From: DASSUW01 sp963759375
Lineage (GTDB): Bacteria > Actinomycetota > Thermoleophilia > Solirubrobacterales > Solirubrobacteraceae
Assembly: GCA_963759375.1 (NCBI GenBank)
Contig: CAVWYY010000004.1
Location: forward strand, 1 to 64,000
Direction: 5' to 3'
Length of the DNA stretch: 64,000 bases
A model generated the notes under the pieces. The model was not told the DNA's origin, made no database searches, and worked only from the letters and a program-made list of their open reading frames with translations. The number at the start of each line of letters is the position of its first letter. Position 1 is the first letter of the stretch. This document shows positions 28,009 to 36,371 of the stretch, piece by piece. A program made the translations under genes and the position numbers.

Positions 28009-28745
28009 GGCGTCTTCTCCGCGCGCTCGAGGAGCAGCGGCAGCACGGTGTCGGCGTCGCGCTCGGCACGCTCGTAGTCGTCGTGGCGCCCGATGTCGAG
28101 CCAGTACCCGTCGTACTCGTACGAGCCGACGGGCTCGCCGGCTTCGAGCAGCGAGAGCACGAGGTCGGGCACGTCGAAGCGGTCATCGGCGGGCACGTGC
28201 GCGATGGCGCGCGGCTCGAGCGCGTACACGCCCATGCTCACGCGGAATCGGAACGTGGGCTTCTCCTCGTACCCGACCACGGGCTGCGTCCGCCCGCGCA
28301 CGCCGTCGGTGTGCAGGATCCCGTAGTCGGTGTCGACCCCGCGCTCGTGGGTGGCGATGGTCATCGCGTTGCCGGACTCGCGGTGGACCGCGAGGAACTC
28401 CGCGTAGTCGAGGTCGGTCAGCACGTCGCCGTTCATCATCAGGAAGCTGTGGTCGAGCCCATCGATGTGGCTCAGCGGGCCTGCGGTGCCGAGCGCCTTG
28501 TGCTCGTGGTGATAGCGGATGCGCACGTCGTAGTTGTCGCCGTCGCCGAGCACGGCCTGCACGAGGTGGGCGAGGTGGCCGACCGCGATCACGATGTCGT
28601 CGAAGTGGGCCGCGCGGAGCTGGCGGAGGACGATGTCGAGGATCGCCCGGTCGCCGACCGGCAGCAGCGGCTTGGGCAGGACCTTCGTGTACGGCGCCAA
28701 CCGGGACCCGCGCCCGCCGGCGAGGATGACCGCCGTCTCGCTCAC
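28005..28745 (-). CDS. Nucleotidyltransferase for NDP-sugar synthesis (RfbA/GlmU-N-like)
   Basis: A 246-residue sugar-1-phosphate nucleotidyltransferase. AVILAGGRGSRLAPYTKVLP followed by KPLLPVGDRAILD is the NTP-binding signature, MMNGDVLTDLDY carries the metal-binding Asp, and YWLDIGRHDDYERA is the C-terminal block. First gene of the operon, starting at GTG 28745. A GATACT box ends six bases upstream, so a leaderless transcript is likely. It activates a sugar for the epimerase and aminotransferase downstream. Confidence 0.9.
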   Translation of the reverse strand: MSETAVILAGGRGSRLAPYTKVLPKPLLPVGDRAILDIVLRQLRAAHFDDIVIAVGHLAHLVQAVLGDGDNYDVRIRYHHEHKALGTAGPLSHIDGLDHSFLMMNGDVLTDLDYAEFLAVHRESGNAMTIATHERGVDTDYGILHTDGVRGRTQPVVGYEEKPTFRFRVSMGVYALEPRAIAHVPADDRFDVPDLVLSLLEAGEPVGSYEYDGYWLDIGRHDDYERAERDADTVLPLLLERAEKTP

Positions 28746-28751
28746 GCCTGC

Positions 28752-28757
28752 AGTATC
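28752..28757 (-). promoter_or_regulatory. -10 box of the nucleotide-sugar operon
   Basis: GATACT on the minus strand, six bases before the GTG start, which would make the mRNA leaderless. No clear -35 hexamer. Confidence 0.4.
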
Positions 28758-28817
28758 ACCGGAATGGGCGCCCGACGATAATGCCCGAGCCGTTCCACCC
28801 ATGCGAAGGGACATCCC

Positions 28818-29327
28818 ATGGCCGACAGACCCGTCTTTCTCTATGCCGCCCTGTACGACGACATCGCCGATGCGGAGGCGGACTATGAGGCCGTGTTCGA
28901 CCTCCATGCCGCCGGGGCGATCGGGACGTTCGACTCGGCGGTGATCCGCAAGGAGGACGACGGCAAGGTCCGGGTGACCAAGACCGAGAAGCCGACGCAG
29001 CACGGTGCCTGGACGGGCGCCGGGGTCGGCGCGATCGTGGGGCTGGTCTTCCCGCCCGCACTGATCGGCAGCGCGATCGTCGGCGCCGGCGCGGGCGGAC
29101 TCGTCGGGCACCTGCGCAAGGGGATCTCGCGCGGGGATCTCAAGGACCTCGGCGACGAGCTCGAGGCGGGCAGCGCGGCCGTGATCGTGCTCGGCGAGTC
29201 CAAGATCGAGGAGCAGCTCGAGAAGGCGGTGAAACGCGCCAACAAGCTGATCGAGAAGCAGGTGGACGCCGACGCCGAGGAGCTCAAGCGCGAGATCGAT
29301 GCGGCGGCGCGCGAAGGGGCAGGATAA
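28818..29327 (+). CDS. DUF1269-family protein
   Basis: A 169-residue protein with the DUF1269 layout: an N-terminal ferredoxin-like part, a Gly-rich hydrophobic hairpin (TGAGVGAIVGLVFPPALIGS and IVGAGAGGLVGHL, about 66-100) that could insert in a membrane, and a charged helical C-terminus. GAAGGGA precedes the ATG and a GATAAT box lies at 28775-28780. This family often accompanies stress-related genes; the biochemical role is unknown. The DUF6325 gene follows 77 bp later. Confidence 0.82.
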   Translation: MADRPVFLYAALYDDIADAEADYEAVFDLHAAGAIGTFDSAVIRKEDDGKVRVTKTEKPTQHGAWTGAGVGAIVGLVFPPALIGSAIVGAGAGGLVGHLRKGISRGDLKDLGDELEAGSAAVIVLGESKIEEQLEKAVKRANKLIEKQVDADAEELKREIDAAAREGAG

Positions 29328-29404
29328 TTCACCCCGTCCGGACGATGCGGGATGTCGCCGATTGATCGAGGCTCGGGCCAAAGCCGACCTGAAGGAGACA
29401 GGAC

Positions 29405-29947
29405 ATGGCAATTGGACCCGTTCAGCTGATCGTGCTGGGCTTCGAGAAGCCCGACTTCCACGGGGAGATCATCGCGGAGCTCGAGCGGTTGCGCGAAAGC
29501 GACACCGTGCGGGTGATCGATGCGCTGGCCGTCTACAAGGACGCGGCCGGCGAGTTCGAGGTCGAGCACCTCAGCAACCTGTCAGAGGATGAGGCCATCG
29601 AGCTCGGCACCAAGGTCGGCGCGCTGGTCGGACTCGGCATCGAGGGCGAGGAAGGCCTGGTGGCCGGCGCCGAAGCGGGTGCCGAGGCGGCCGCCGACGG
29701 CGTCCGGGTCTTCTCCGACGAGGACGCCTGGGACGTGCTCGAGGAGATCCCGAACGATTCGGCGGCGGCGCTCGTCCTGATCGAGCACCACTGGGCGGTG
29801 CCGCTGCGCGACGCCGTCATGCGCGCCGGCGGCTTCCGCATCGCCGACGGCTTCATCAGCCCGCTGGACCTCGTCGCGATCGGGCTCGCCACCGCCGAGG
29901 AGGCCGAGCAGTTGCACGCCCACGAGACCGCCGGCTCCACGAACTGA
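29405..29947 (+). CDS. DUF6325-family protein
   Basis: A 180-residue acidic protein starting IGPVQLIVLGFEKPDFHGEI, with HLSNLSEDEAIELGTKVGAL and DEDAWDVLEEIPNDSAAALV, a pattern I recall as DUF6325. It shares the ferredoxin-like opening and Gly/Ala-rich middle of DUF1269 proteins. The start is fixed by AGGAG in GAAGGAGACAGGAC-ATG. An almost identical leader precedes the Arg-rich mini-ORF downstream. Function unknown; the cluster looks stress-associated. Confidence 0.8.
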   Translation: MAIGPVQLIVLGFEKPDFHGEIIAELERLRESDTVRVIDALAVYKDAAGEFEVEHLSNLSEDEAIELGTKVGALVGLGIEGEEGLVAGAEAGAEAAADGVRVFSDEDAWDVLEEIPNDSAAALVLIEHHWAVPLRDAVMRAGGFRIADGFISPLDLVAIGLATAEEAEQLHAHETAGSTN

Positions 29948-29967
29948 CCGACCAAAGGAGACACGAC

Positions 29968-30039
29968 ATGTTCGGATCACGCAGAGTCGCACGACGGACC
30001 GGCCGCCGCACCGCACGACGCGTCTCACGCCGCCGCTAG
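29968..30039 (+). CDS. 23-residue Arg-rich mini-protein
   Basis: ATG 29968 is preceded by AAAGGAGACACGAC, nearly the same leader as the DUF6325 gene, and the ORF ends TAG at 30039. The product has 11 arginines in 23 residues, arranged as RR pairs every three to four residues (RRVARRTGRRTARRVSRRR). It lies 20 bp after the DUF6325 stop, so it is probably the third gene of that cluster. RNA, DNA or membrane binding is possible; no homology is recognised. Confidence 0.5.
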   Translation: MFGSRRVARRTGRRTARRVSRRR

Positions 30040-30058
30040 AACGAAACCGCACGTCGCG

Positions 30059-30080
30059 CGCGCCGCCATCACGCGGCGCG
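30059..30080. terminator. Bidirectional hairpin between convergent genes
   Basis: Perfect 8-bp stem CGCGCCGC / GCGGCGCG with loop CATCAC, between the Arg-rich mini-ORF and the convergent YihY gene, overlapping the end of the latter. Confidence 0.5.
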
Positions 30081-31049
30081 GCGACGGCGCCGGTGCTCCT
30101 CGATCTGCTTGCGGAGCGTGTCCCAGCGCGATCGTGCCTGCGTGGTGACCTCGTCCCACTGGCGCCGGACCTCGTCCTCGGCAGGCATCTCGCCCCGGCG
30201 GATGCGATCCAGCTCACGGTCGACCTCCCGGCCGCTCGCCGCCGAGCCGACGAGGACGACCATGACGCAGAAGAGCGTCGAGATCATGGCGAAGACCGCG
30301 CCGATCACGCCGTACCGCGTCGCGAACGTGTTGAACAGATGCGGGACGTACACCGTCGCGCCGACCGAGTACGCGGCAAGCAGGAGGGACCCGAGAATGC
30401 CGAACGGGAGGAGCGCCCGGCTCGGGATCCGCTTGGCGCTCAGCACCCGGCCGCTCCAGACCAGGAACACCGCCGTCACCGGCGCGTCGACCAGCGCCGC
30501 AGAGAGCTCGAGGCGACTGCGCCCCAGTGAGGCATGGATGAGACCGCTGACGGCGAGGTACGCCGTGAGGCCGACGATCCAGAGCAGGCCGTTGAACGTG
30601 TTGCGGACGCTCAGCGGTTCGAGCTCCCAGGCCTGCTCGAACAGCCGCTGCACGGCGCGGGTGAAGCTCAGCACGGCAATGAGGAGGAAGAAGAGCCCGA
30701 CGACGCCGAGGCTCGTCTCCATGCCCGACGGCGGCGCGAAGACGTCCTTGACGGCCTCGGCGCCGCCGCCCGTCAGCTCATACCGGTTGATGATGCGCTC
30801 GGCCGTGCCCTTGCCGCCGAGCTCTGTGGCCACGGCGCTGGTGACGATCGCCAGCGGGATCGTCGCGGTCAGGGCGCTGGAGGCGAGGGCGATCGCCCGG
30901 TCGAAGCCGGCCACCTTCTGAAACCGGCTGATGACGCGGAGCACGAACTCCGGCCGCAGCCAGAACGTGAGCGTGCGGACGACACGCTCGCGATTCACGC
31001 GCCGTCGCTGGTGCTCGTCTGTTTCGTCGCCGGCCATGGCTGAGATCAT
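30069..31049 (-). CDS. YihY/BrkB-family (UPF0761) membrane protein
   Basis: A 326-residue protein with six hydrophobic segments; the FDRAIALASSALTATIPLAI block and the FTRAVQRLFEQAWEL block are characteristic. The cytoplasmic C-terminal tail (about 275-326) is highly charged. Once annotated as RNase BN, the family's real role is unclear. ATG 31049 is used; the ATG four codons later is equally likely. Confidence 0.85.
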   Translation of the reverse strand: MISAMAGDETDEHQRRRVNRERVVRTLTFWLRPEFVLRVISRFQKVAGFDRAIALASSALTATIPLAIVTSAVATELGGKGTAERIINRYELTGGGAEAVKDVFAPPSGMETSLGVVGLFFLLIAVLSFTRAVQRLFEQAWELEPLSVRNTFNGLLWIVGLTAYLAVSGLIHASLGRSRLELSAALVDAPVTAVFLVWSGRVLSAKRIPSRALLPFGILGSLLLAAYSVGATVYVPHLFNTFATRYGVIGAVFAMISTLFCVMVVLVGSAASGREVDRELDRIRRGEMPAEDEVRRQWDEVTTQARSRWDTLRKQIEEHRRRRRAA

Positions 31050-31127
31050 GACCCGCCCAGTCGCGCGCGAGCTTCGACGCTCGTGTCACCCGCATCGGAT
31101 GATGCTCGGCGTGCCCCGCGCGTCAGC

Positions 31128-31604
31128 ATGGGCGTGATGGCGCAACGCCTGCCGTGGCCGATTCGAAGTGTGCTCGCGGGCACAGCTGGGACCGCGACGA
31201 TGACAGCCGCGTACGCCCTCGAGCATCACGTCCGCACCAACGTTCGCGGACAGCTCGACTATGACGATGGGCTGGTGCCCGGCCAGATCGTGGCGAGCGT
31301 CATGCACCTCGGGCAGGTCACGCACCGGCAAGAGCACGAGCTGGGCACAACTCTGCGGTGGAGCTATGGCTCGGCGTTCGGGCTCCTGCACGGTGCGCTG
31401 TACCGCAGCATCGGGGATCCGCGCGCGAGCCTGGTCTTCGGGGCGGTGCTGATGTCCGCGACGTTCTCGCTGTTCCCGCTGCTCGGTCACACGCCGCCGC
31501 CGTGGCGGTGGCCAAAGGATGTGATCGCCACGAGCATCGGCACCCACATCGCGTATGTCACCGCCGTCGCCGCCACGGACGACGGCCTCCGCCGCTCAGC
31601 ATGA
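31128..31604 (+). CDS. Conserved membrane protein of unknown function
   Basis: A 158-residue protein with about three to four hydrophobic segments (SVLAGTAGTATMTAAYALEH, SAFGLLHGALYRSIG, LVFGAVLMSATFSLFPLLGH, IATSIGTHIAYVTAVAA). It resembles small actinobacterial proteins encoded near YihY-type genes, but no family name can be given. It is the last gene before the tRNA-derived repeat that starts the island. Confidence 0.65.
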   Translation: MGVMAQRLPWPIRSVLAGTAGTATMTAAYALEHHVRTNVRGQLDYDDGLVPGQIVASVMHLGQVTHRQEHELGTTLRWSYGSAFGLLHGALYRSIGDPRASLVFGAVLMSATFSLFPLLGHTPPPWRWPKDVIATSIGTHIAYVTAVAATDDGLRRSA

Positions 31605-31611
31605 GCGACCG

Positions 31612-31658
31612 GATGGGCGCGGCGGGTTTCGAACCTGCGACCTCTCGCGTGTGAAGCG
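31612..31658 (-). repeat. att-like duplicate of the tRNA-Val 3' half (distal island end)
   Basis: Forty-seven bases identical to 38281-38327, covering the tRNA 3' end through the T-arm and variable region to the anticodon loop. The sequence then diverges from the tRNA, so this is not a functional tRNA. It is the displaced 3' end expected when an element integrates into a tRNA gene. Confidence 0.8.
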
Positions 31659-31763
31659 CGATCAGGGGATTCGGGGCCGATCCCCGGATAGGGCAGATTG
31701 TTCTGATGTGCAGGGGATCCCGGTGCTGGCGGCGACGGCAGATTCGCGCCGATCACGACCTCA

Positions 31764-31781
31764 TTGGGCACTGGTGCCCAA
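31764..31781. promoter_or_regulatory. Dyad TTGGGCAC-TG-GTGCCCAA
   Basis: Eight-base perfect arms around a 2-base centre in the otherwise gene-free 246 bp between the att repeat and the sulfite-oxidase-like gene. It could be an operator, a terminator for the minus-strand operon or an integration-related site; no further evidence. Confidence 0.35.
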
Positions 31782-31904
31782 GATCAAGCCATCCTTGCCA
31801 GCCCGTGCGGCCAGAATGAACTGCTCCTTCCTGAGGTTCGCCGACCTGCAGGGTCCGGCTCACGGCCGCCCCCGCGATCACCGCGCGGCTCCCTAACGGC
31901 CACG

Positions 31905-32984
31905 TCAGCTCACGTCGACGTAGGTGACCTCGATGGCGTTGTTTCCGTAACCGAGCCGGTTCCAGGGCGGCACCTCGGGTTGCACGTTGCCGGCTGCGTC
32001 GGTCGCCCTGGCGCGGAGCGTGTGGCGTCCGATGTCGGTCGCGTCCCACTCGAACGACCAGTCCTGCCAGTGGTAGGGGCCGTTGGGTGGCTCGAGCTGC
32101 GCGGTGTGCCACTCGCCTTCGCCGGTGAGGCTGACTTCGACCTGCGTGACGGGGCCGGTTCCCGACCACGCCTTGCCGCGCACCGTATGCGTGCCGCGCC
32201 TGAGGGTCGCGCCATAGGCGGGGTCGGTGATGCGGGCGCGGACGCGCATCAGGCTGACCGCTTCGTGCGGTCGGTCGGGCCACTCGTAGATGTAGTGGCC
32301 GGTCTGGAACTCCCCGTGATAGGGCTCGGTCATGACCTCGATGCGCTTCAGCCACTTCACCGACGCGACGGCGTACCAGTGGGGGACGATGAGCCGGAAG
32401 GGGCTGCCGTGGTCGGCGCCGAGCGGCTGCCCGTTCATCGCGTAGGCGATCAGGATCTCGGCCGCCGGATCGGCTGCGTGGGCGAGCGGCAGGGCGCGGA
32501 TGAAGCTCAGGTCGTCCTTGTCGGTCTCGGCGAGGATGGGTTGGAGGTGGTACGCGCCGTGGTCGGCGCCTTCGAACCGGACGTCGACCCCGTCAGTGGC
32601 CGGGTGCGCCTGCGCGAGCACCTCGTGGAGGAGGGCGCCGGTCCAGCGGGCGGTCGAGACGGCGTAGTCGCCCCATGGCTCGCCGGTCGGGAGGGGTCTG
32701 GTCGCGAGCCGTCCGTTGCCGGCGCATTCGAGCGTGACCGCCCGGTCGTGGGCCGGCATCGCGCGCAGGTCGTCGAGCGTCAGGGTGGTCGGGTTCTCGA
32801 CGGCGCCGCCGATCTCGAGCGTGCCGTCGTGTGCGGGTAGCGGGAAGTTGCTGCGGACGTAGTGGAGCTCGTTGGGTGTGATCTCTCCGGCCAGAGCCTG
32901 CGGCGGCGCCTCGGCGTTGTAGGGAGCCGGGTTGATCATCTGGAGTGCGGCGCGCGCCCGCTCGAGATCGTCGGTCACGGCCAT
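31905..32984 (-). CDS. Sulfite-oxidase-family molybdopterin enzyme
   Basis: A 359-residue protein with the Moco domain (about 35-225) and the C-terminal Mo-co dimerisation domain (about 235-355). The molybdenum-ligating Cys is residue 87 in VTLECAGNGR. GSPFRLIVPHWYAVASVKWL is the second conserved block. Neither a heme domain nor a Tat/Sec signal is present, so it is a cytoplasmic SorA/YedY-related enzyme of unknown electron acceptor. AAGGAGG precedes the ATG. It is the last gene of the island operon, 20 bp after the crotonase. Confidence 0.88.
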   Translation of the reverse strand: MAVTDDLERARAALQMINPAPYNAEAPPQALAGEITPNELHYVRSNFPLPAHDGTLEIGGAVENPTTLTLDDLRAMPAHDRAVTLECAGNGRLATRPLPTGEPWGDYAVSTARWTGALLHEVLAQAHPATDGVDVRFEGADHGAYHLQPILAETDKDDLSFIRALPLAHAADPAAEILIAYAMNGQPLGADHGSPFRLIVPHWYAVASVKWLKRIEVMTEPYHGEFQTGHYIYEWPDRPHEAVSLMRVRARITDPAYGATLRRGTHTVRGKAWSGTGPVTQVEVSLTGEGEWHTAQLEPPNGPYHWQDWSFEWDATDIGRHTLRARATDAAGNVQPEVPPWNRLGYGNNAIEVTYVDVS

Positions 32985-33004
32985 GGGTCAGCCTCCTTGG
33001 GACA

Positions 33005-33877
33005 TCAGTAGTCGGAATCCTGGAAGGTCGGTTCGCGGCCTTCGTTGAAGGCGCCGATGCCTTCGATGCGGTCGGGATGGACCGCCGAGCGCCAGTGCGA
33101 GTCCATCATGATCGCGATCGCCTGCTCGAGCGGCTGGCCCTCGCCGAGCTGGACGGCCCGCTTGACCGCCTGCACCGCCGTGGGCGAGTTGCTCGCGATC
33201 TTGTCTGCGATCGCGATCGCGGCGTCCATCAGCGCGCCCGGGGGGTGGATCTCGTTGACCATGCCCAGCCGATAGGCCTCCTGCGCCGTGATGGGGTCGC
33301 CGGTCATGAGCATCTGCAGGGCCTTGCCGCGCGGGAGCAGGCGTGGGAGCAGTGCCGGCGAGCCGCCGCCGGCCGCCAGGCCGAGCATGGCTTCGGGCTG
33401 GCCGAAGGTGGCGTTCTCGGAGGCGATGATGAAGTCGGTGCTCTGGGCGAGCTCGCAGCCGCCGCCGTAGGCGGTCCCGTTCACGGCGGCGAGGATCGGC
33501 TTGCGCAGCTGGCGGACGGTGTAGAGCGTGCGGTCGAAGGCCTGGCGCTGGCGCAGCCAGTCCTCCTTGGTCATGTTCTTGCGCTGGCGGAGGTCGCTGC
33601 CGACGGAGAAGGCGCGCTCACCGGCGCCGGTGAGGACGACGACCCGGACGGCGGTGCGGACCGCGATCGTCTCGACGACCTCGGTCAGGCGGGCGCCCAG
33701 CTCGGTCGTGATCGCGTTGTCGGCGTGGGGCCGGTTGAGGGTGATCACCGCAACCCGGTCGTCGGAGAGGTAGTCGAGCAGGACGGGCGAGTCGGGTTCC
33801 GTGCCGTCGGAGGGTGGTGGGCCGAAGTCGAGTGCTGCCCAGCGGTCGGTTGTCACGGGGTCCTCCGGATCGGTCAT
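33005..33877 (-). CDS. Enoyl-CoA hydratase/isomerase-family (crotonase) protein
   Basis: A 290-residue crotonase-fold protein. Blocks are VAVITLNRPHADNAITTEL, an oxyanion-hole region AFSVGSDLRQRK, and ILAAVNGTAYGGGCELAQST then ATFGQPEAMLGLAAGGG. It has an acyl-CoA substrate; hydratase versus other crotonase chemistry is undetermined. An N-terminal extension of about 30 residues is Pro/Asp-rich. The ATG overlaps the DyP stop (ATGA), so the genes are translationally coupled. Confidence 0.88.
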   Translation of the reverse strand: MTDPEDPVTTDRWAALDFGPPPSDGTEPDSPVLLDYLSDDRVAVITLNRPHADNAITTELGARLTEVVETIAVRTAVRVVVLTGAGERAFSVGSDLRQRKNMTKEDWLRQRQAFDRTLYTVRQLRKPILAAVNGTAYGGGCELAQSTDFIIASENATFGQPEAMLGLAAGGGSPALLPRLLPRGKALQMLMTGDPITAQEAYRLGMVNEIHPPGALMDAAIAIADKIASNSPTAVQAVKRAVQLGEGQPLEQAIAIMMDSHWRSAVHPDRIEGIGAFNEGREPTFQDSDY

Positions 33878-35219
33878 GAGTCGAGCTCCGCGAGCCAGCG
33901 CATCGCCCGCAGGCCCGGGGCGAAGCAGTACTCGCCGCCGCGGGTGACGACGAACGGCGGCAGATCCTGCAGCCGGCGCCGGATCGGCCGCTGAGGGATC
34001 GTGAGGCGGCCGGACCCGTCGTTCGGCCCGACCAGCGGGTCCTTCTCGGACGGCGCGCCGATGAAGATGCCGTCGTTGAGCCATTGCGTCTTGACGAACT
34101 CGAACTGGCGCTTGAGGTGCGCGCCGGCGAACACGAAGATGATGCCGCGGTCGGCGCCGTCGTCCTCGAGCACGCCCTCCGGCAGCATCGGCCCGTAGCT
34201 CGTGCCGCGCCGGATCATGCGGTGCAGCCGGACGTCGACGCTGCCGTCGCCGTCGAGCGCGTCGCGCGGGTTCGCGCGCCGCGCGTGGGCGCCCGCGGGG
34301 CACTTGAAGCCGCGGGGGTCGTCGGCGTAGAGGAAGGCGTTGTTGCGCTGCGCGTCGGCGCCGAGCTCCGGGTCGTCGCGCTCCGGCGAGAGCGCCAGTG
34401 GAGCGCCGCTCTGCCAGCGCCCGACCATCTTCGCGCCGAGCAGCGCCTCCTCCTCGCGGCTCGCGGCCTTCGCGCGCAGGTACTGCCGGTAGGCCGCGAC
34501 CTTCGTGTGCAGCTTGCGGAACACGACGTAGGTGCCGTTCCGGCCGAGCACCTCGGGCGTCGGCATCGGCGGCAGCTCGCCGCGTCTCGTCCGGATAGCC
34601 GAGGACGATCTCGCCGGCCTTGAGCGGCCTCTCCTTCGGGTTCGATGGCGGCCTGCCGCTGCCCTCGACCGCCGGCTGGCCGATCCCGTCCTTGAAGCCG
34701 AATGACGTGCGCCCGGTCGGGAGCTGGTAGCAGTCCTGGCGCCAGATCACCTCGACGCCCGCGAGCTCCTGGTGGGCCTGGCGTGCCTTCTCGACCACGG
34801 CCTCGAGCCGCGCCGCGTCGGGGGAGAGCGCCGCCAGGGCGACGTGGACGTCGGAGCTGCCGAGCGGCTGCTCCCAGTGCTCCGGGCTGCTCTCGCCGAC
34901 GTCGCCCAGTTGCGCCGCGCGGGCCGCCATCCCCTCGCGGAACTCCGGCGCGAAGCTGTCGAGCGAGCTCTGCGGCACCCCGAGCGCCTGCAGGCCGGGA
35001 TAGGTGAAGGCGGCGGTGATCCAGGCGTCCTGGGCGGGATCGGAGGACGGGCCGTCCCGAGTCGACGAGCCGGCTCAGGCGCCGGACGAGCTCGCGCCCG
35101 GCCGCGCGGTCATCAATCCGCAGCAGGAGGTAGGTGCCGACGTAGGGCGACGGTCGCTCGTGCAGCGCGCCGCTCTGGATGTCGTCGAGCTCGAGGCGCA
35201 CGGCATCCGTGGCGGCCAC
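33874..35219 (-). pseudogene. DyP-type heme peroxidase with two frameshifts
   Basis: Three frames join into a full DyP peroxidase. From GTG 35219: VAATDAVRLELDDIQSGAL, then SPYVGTYLLLRIDDRAAGRE. After about 35045: DAWITAAFTYPGLQALGVPQ, SSPEHWEQPLG and TSFGFKDGIGQP, containing the catalytic GxxDG Asp. After about 34583: GELPPMPTPEVLGRNGTYVV, GAHARRANPRDA with the probable proximal heme His, and MIRRGTSYGP with the distal Arg. Essential residues survive in each part. No export signal. It starts 5 bases after the DUF4331 stop. DyPs oxidise dyes, aromatics or sulfide-like donors with peroxide. Confidence 0.82.
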
Positions 35220-35224
35220 GGTGG

Positions 35225-36359
35225 TCAGTGGTGCTCCGGAGGTTCGGGCGGGTCCGGGTTCGGCGGCGCCAGGTACGGGAACGTGCTGCGAGGCCGGCTG
35301 CGTGGCGTGGTCGACCCCGTCGCGGATGACGGGCCCGTTGCCAGCGTTGATGAGCGTCGTGAAGATCGTGTCCATCACGTCGTCGTTGGGCGCCCGGCCT
35401 CCGCAGGTCTCGTGCGCCTCACCGCGGAGCGCGGCGAGCTCGATCTCGAGGAACGAGCCGTGCTCGGCATAGGGCTTGCTGACGTCGACGACGAGGTAGT
35501 CGGCGAGCACCAGCTCGGTCAGCGGATGGCCGCCGTTGTCACCCGTCGGCCAGTCGGCCTTCCCGTCGAGCCCGTCCCAGAACGCGAGGTTCGCGTTCAG
35601 CCTCGCGCGGTACGCGCCGAGATAGCCGCCCGCGAGGTGGAACGCGTCCTCCATGTTGTAGAGGTCGCGGATCTCGAGGTCCCGGTTCACCGGATCGAAC
35701 TGCTTCGGCGCCAGCATGAGGTTCTTGACCTCGGGTCGCCCGACGCGCTCGATCCGGACGTTGAACTTGCCGCGCGTGAGCGTCTCGGCGACGACGCCGA
35801 CCAGCGTCGCACCGCCCAGGAGCGCGGCTGTCGATCTCGACCACGAGGCTGAGGACGTTCTTGCCGTCCATGTAGATCGACCCGTGGTCGGTGAACTGCA
35901 TCTCGCCGGTCGCGATCGTCTTCAGCGTCGCGGGCGCGTCCATGATGAACGGATCCCAGCGCGTGCCGGCGAAGACGCGGACGCCGTCGCCGGAGCCGCC
36001 CTCCGGGTCGTTCACGCGGAACGGGACGGTCGCGCCGGCCGGGGTGGTGCAGGTGCCGTCCTGCTCGGCGCTCTGCGGGCCGTTGTCGCTGACGGGAGGC
36101 GAGAACACGCAGTCGACGACGAACTCCTCCTCGCCGGCGGCGAACGGCGCCGGGCGCCGGGCGCGCGCGCGGTGAGCGGGCGCAGCCGGAAGCGATAGAG
36201 CAGTCCGTCGGAGGGCAGGTCATGGGGCTTCGCGAACGGCAGCGTGTTCATCACGAGCACGAGATGCCCGGGCCGCTCCGGGCTCGGGAACGCGTACACG
36301 TCGGTGATGTCGGCGATCGGATCGGCGAGCGCGCGCGGCCCTGAGATGTGATCGGACAT
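35225..36359 (-). pseudogene. DUF4331-family protein with three frameshifts
   Basis: ATG 36359 opens SDHISGPRALADPIADITDVYAFPSPERPGH (quoted as the ADITDVYAFPSP signature) typical of DUF4331. The frame changes at about 36150-36172 (to RPAPFAAGEEEFVVDCVF), about 35825-35832 (to ALLGGATLVGVVAE) and about 35280 (to TFPYLAPPNPDPPEPPEHH, stop 35225). The joined protein is about 378 residues and otherwise collinear with its family. No signal peptide is seen. The role of DUF4331 is unknown; here it is consistently coupled to the DyP gene. Confidence 0.78.
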
Positions 36360-36371
36360 GAAGGCTCCGAG

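Noticed and set aside
31612..31658. Second tRNA-Val gene
   Set aside because: Only the 3' half is present; acceptor 5' strand, D-arm and half of the anticodon arm are missing, so it is an att duplicate.
33874..35717. Apparent fusion of DUF4331 to a DyP peroxidase in one long frame
   Set aside because: A different frame gives the proper DUF4331 ending (TFPYLAPPNPDPPEPPEHH) and a TGA at 35225, five bases before the DyP GTG. The read-through is created by a frameshift near 35280.
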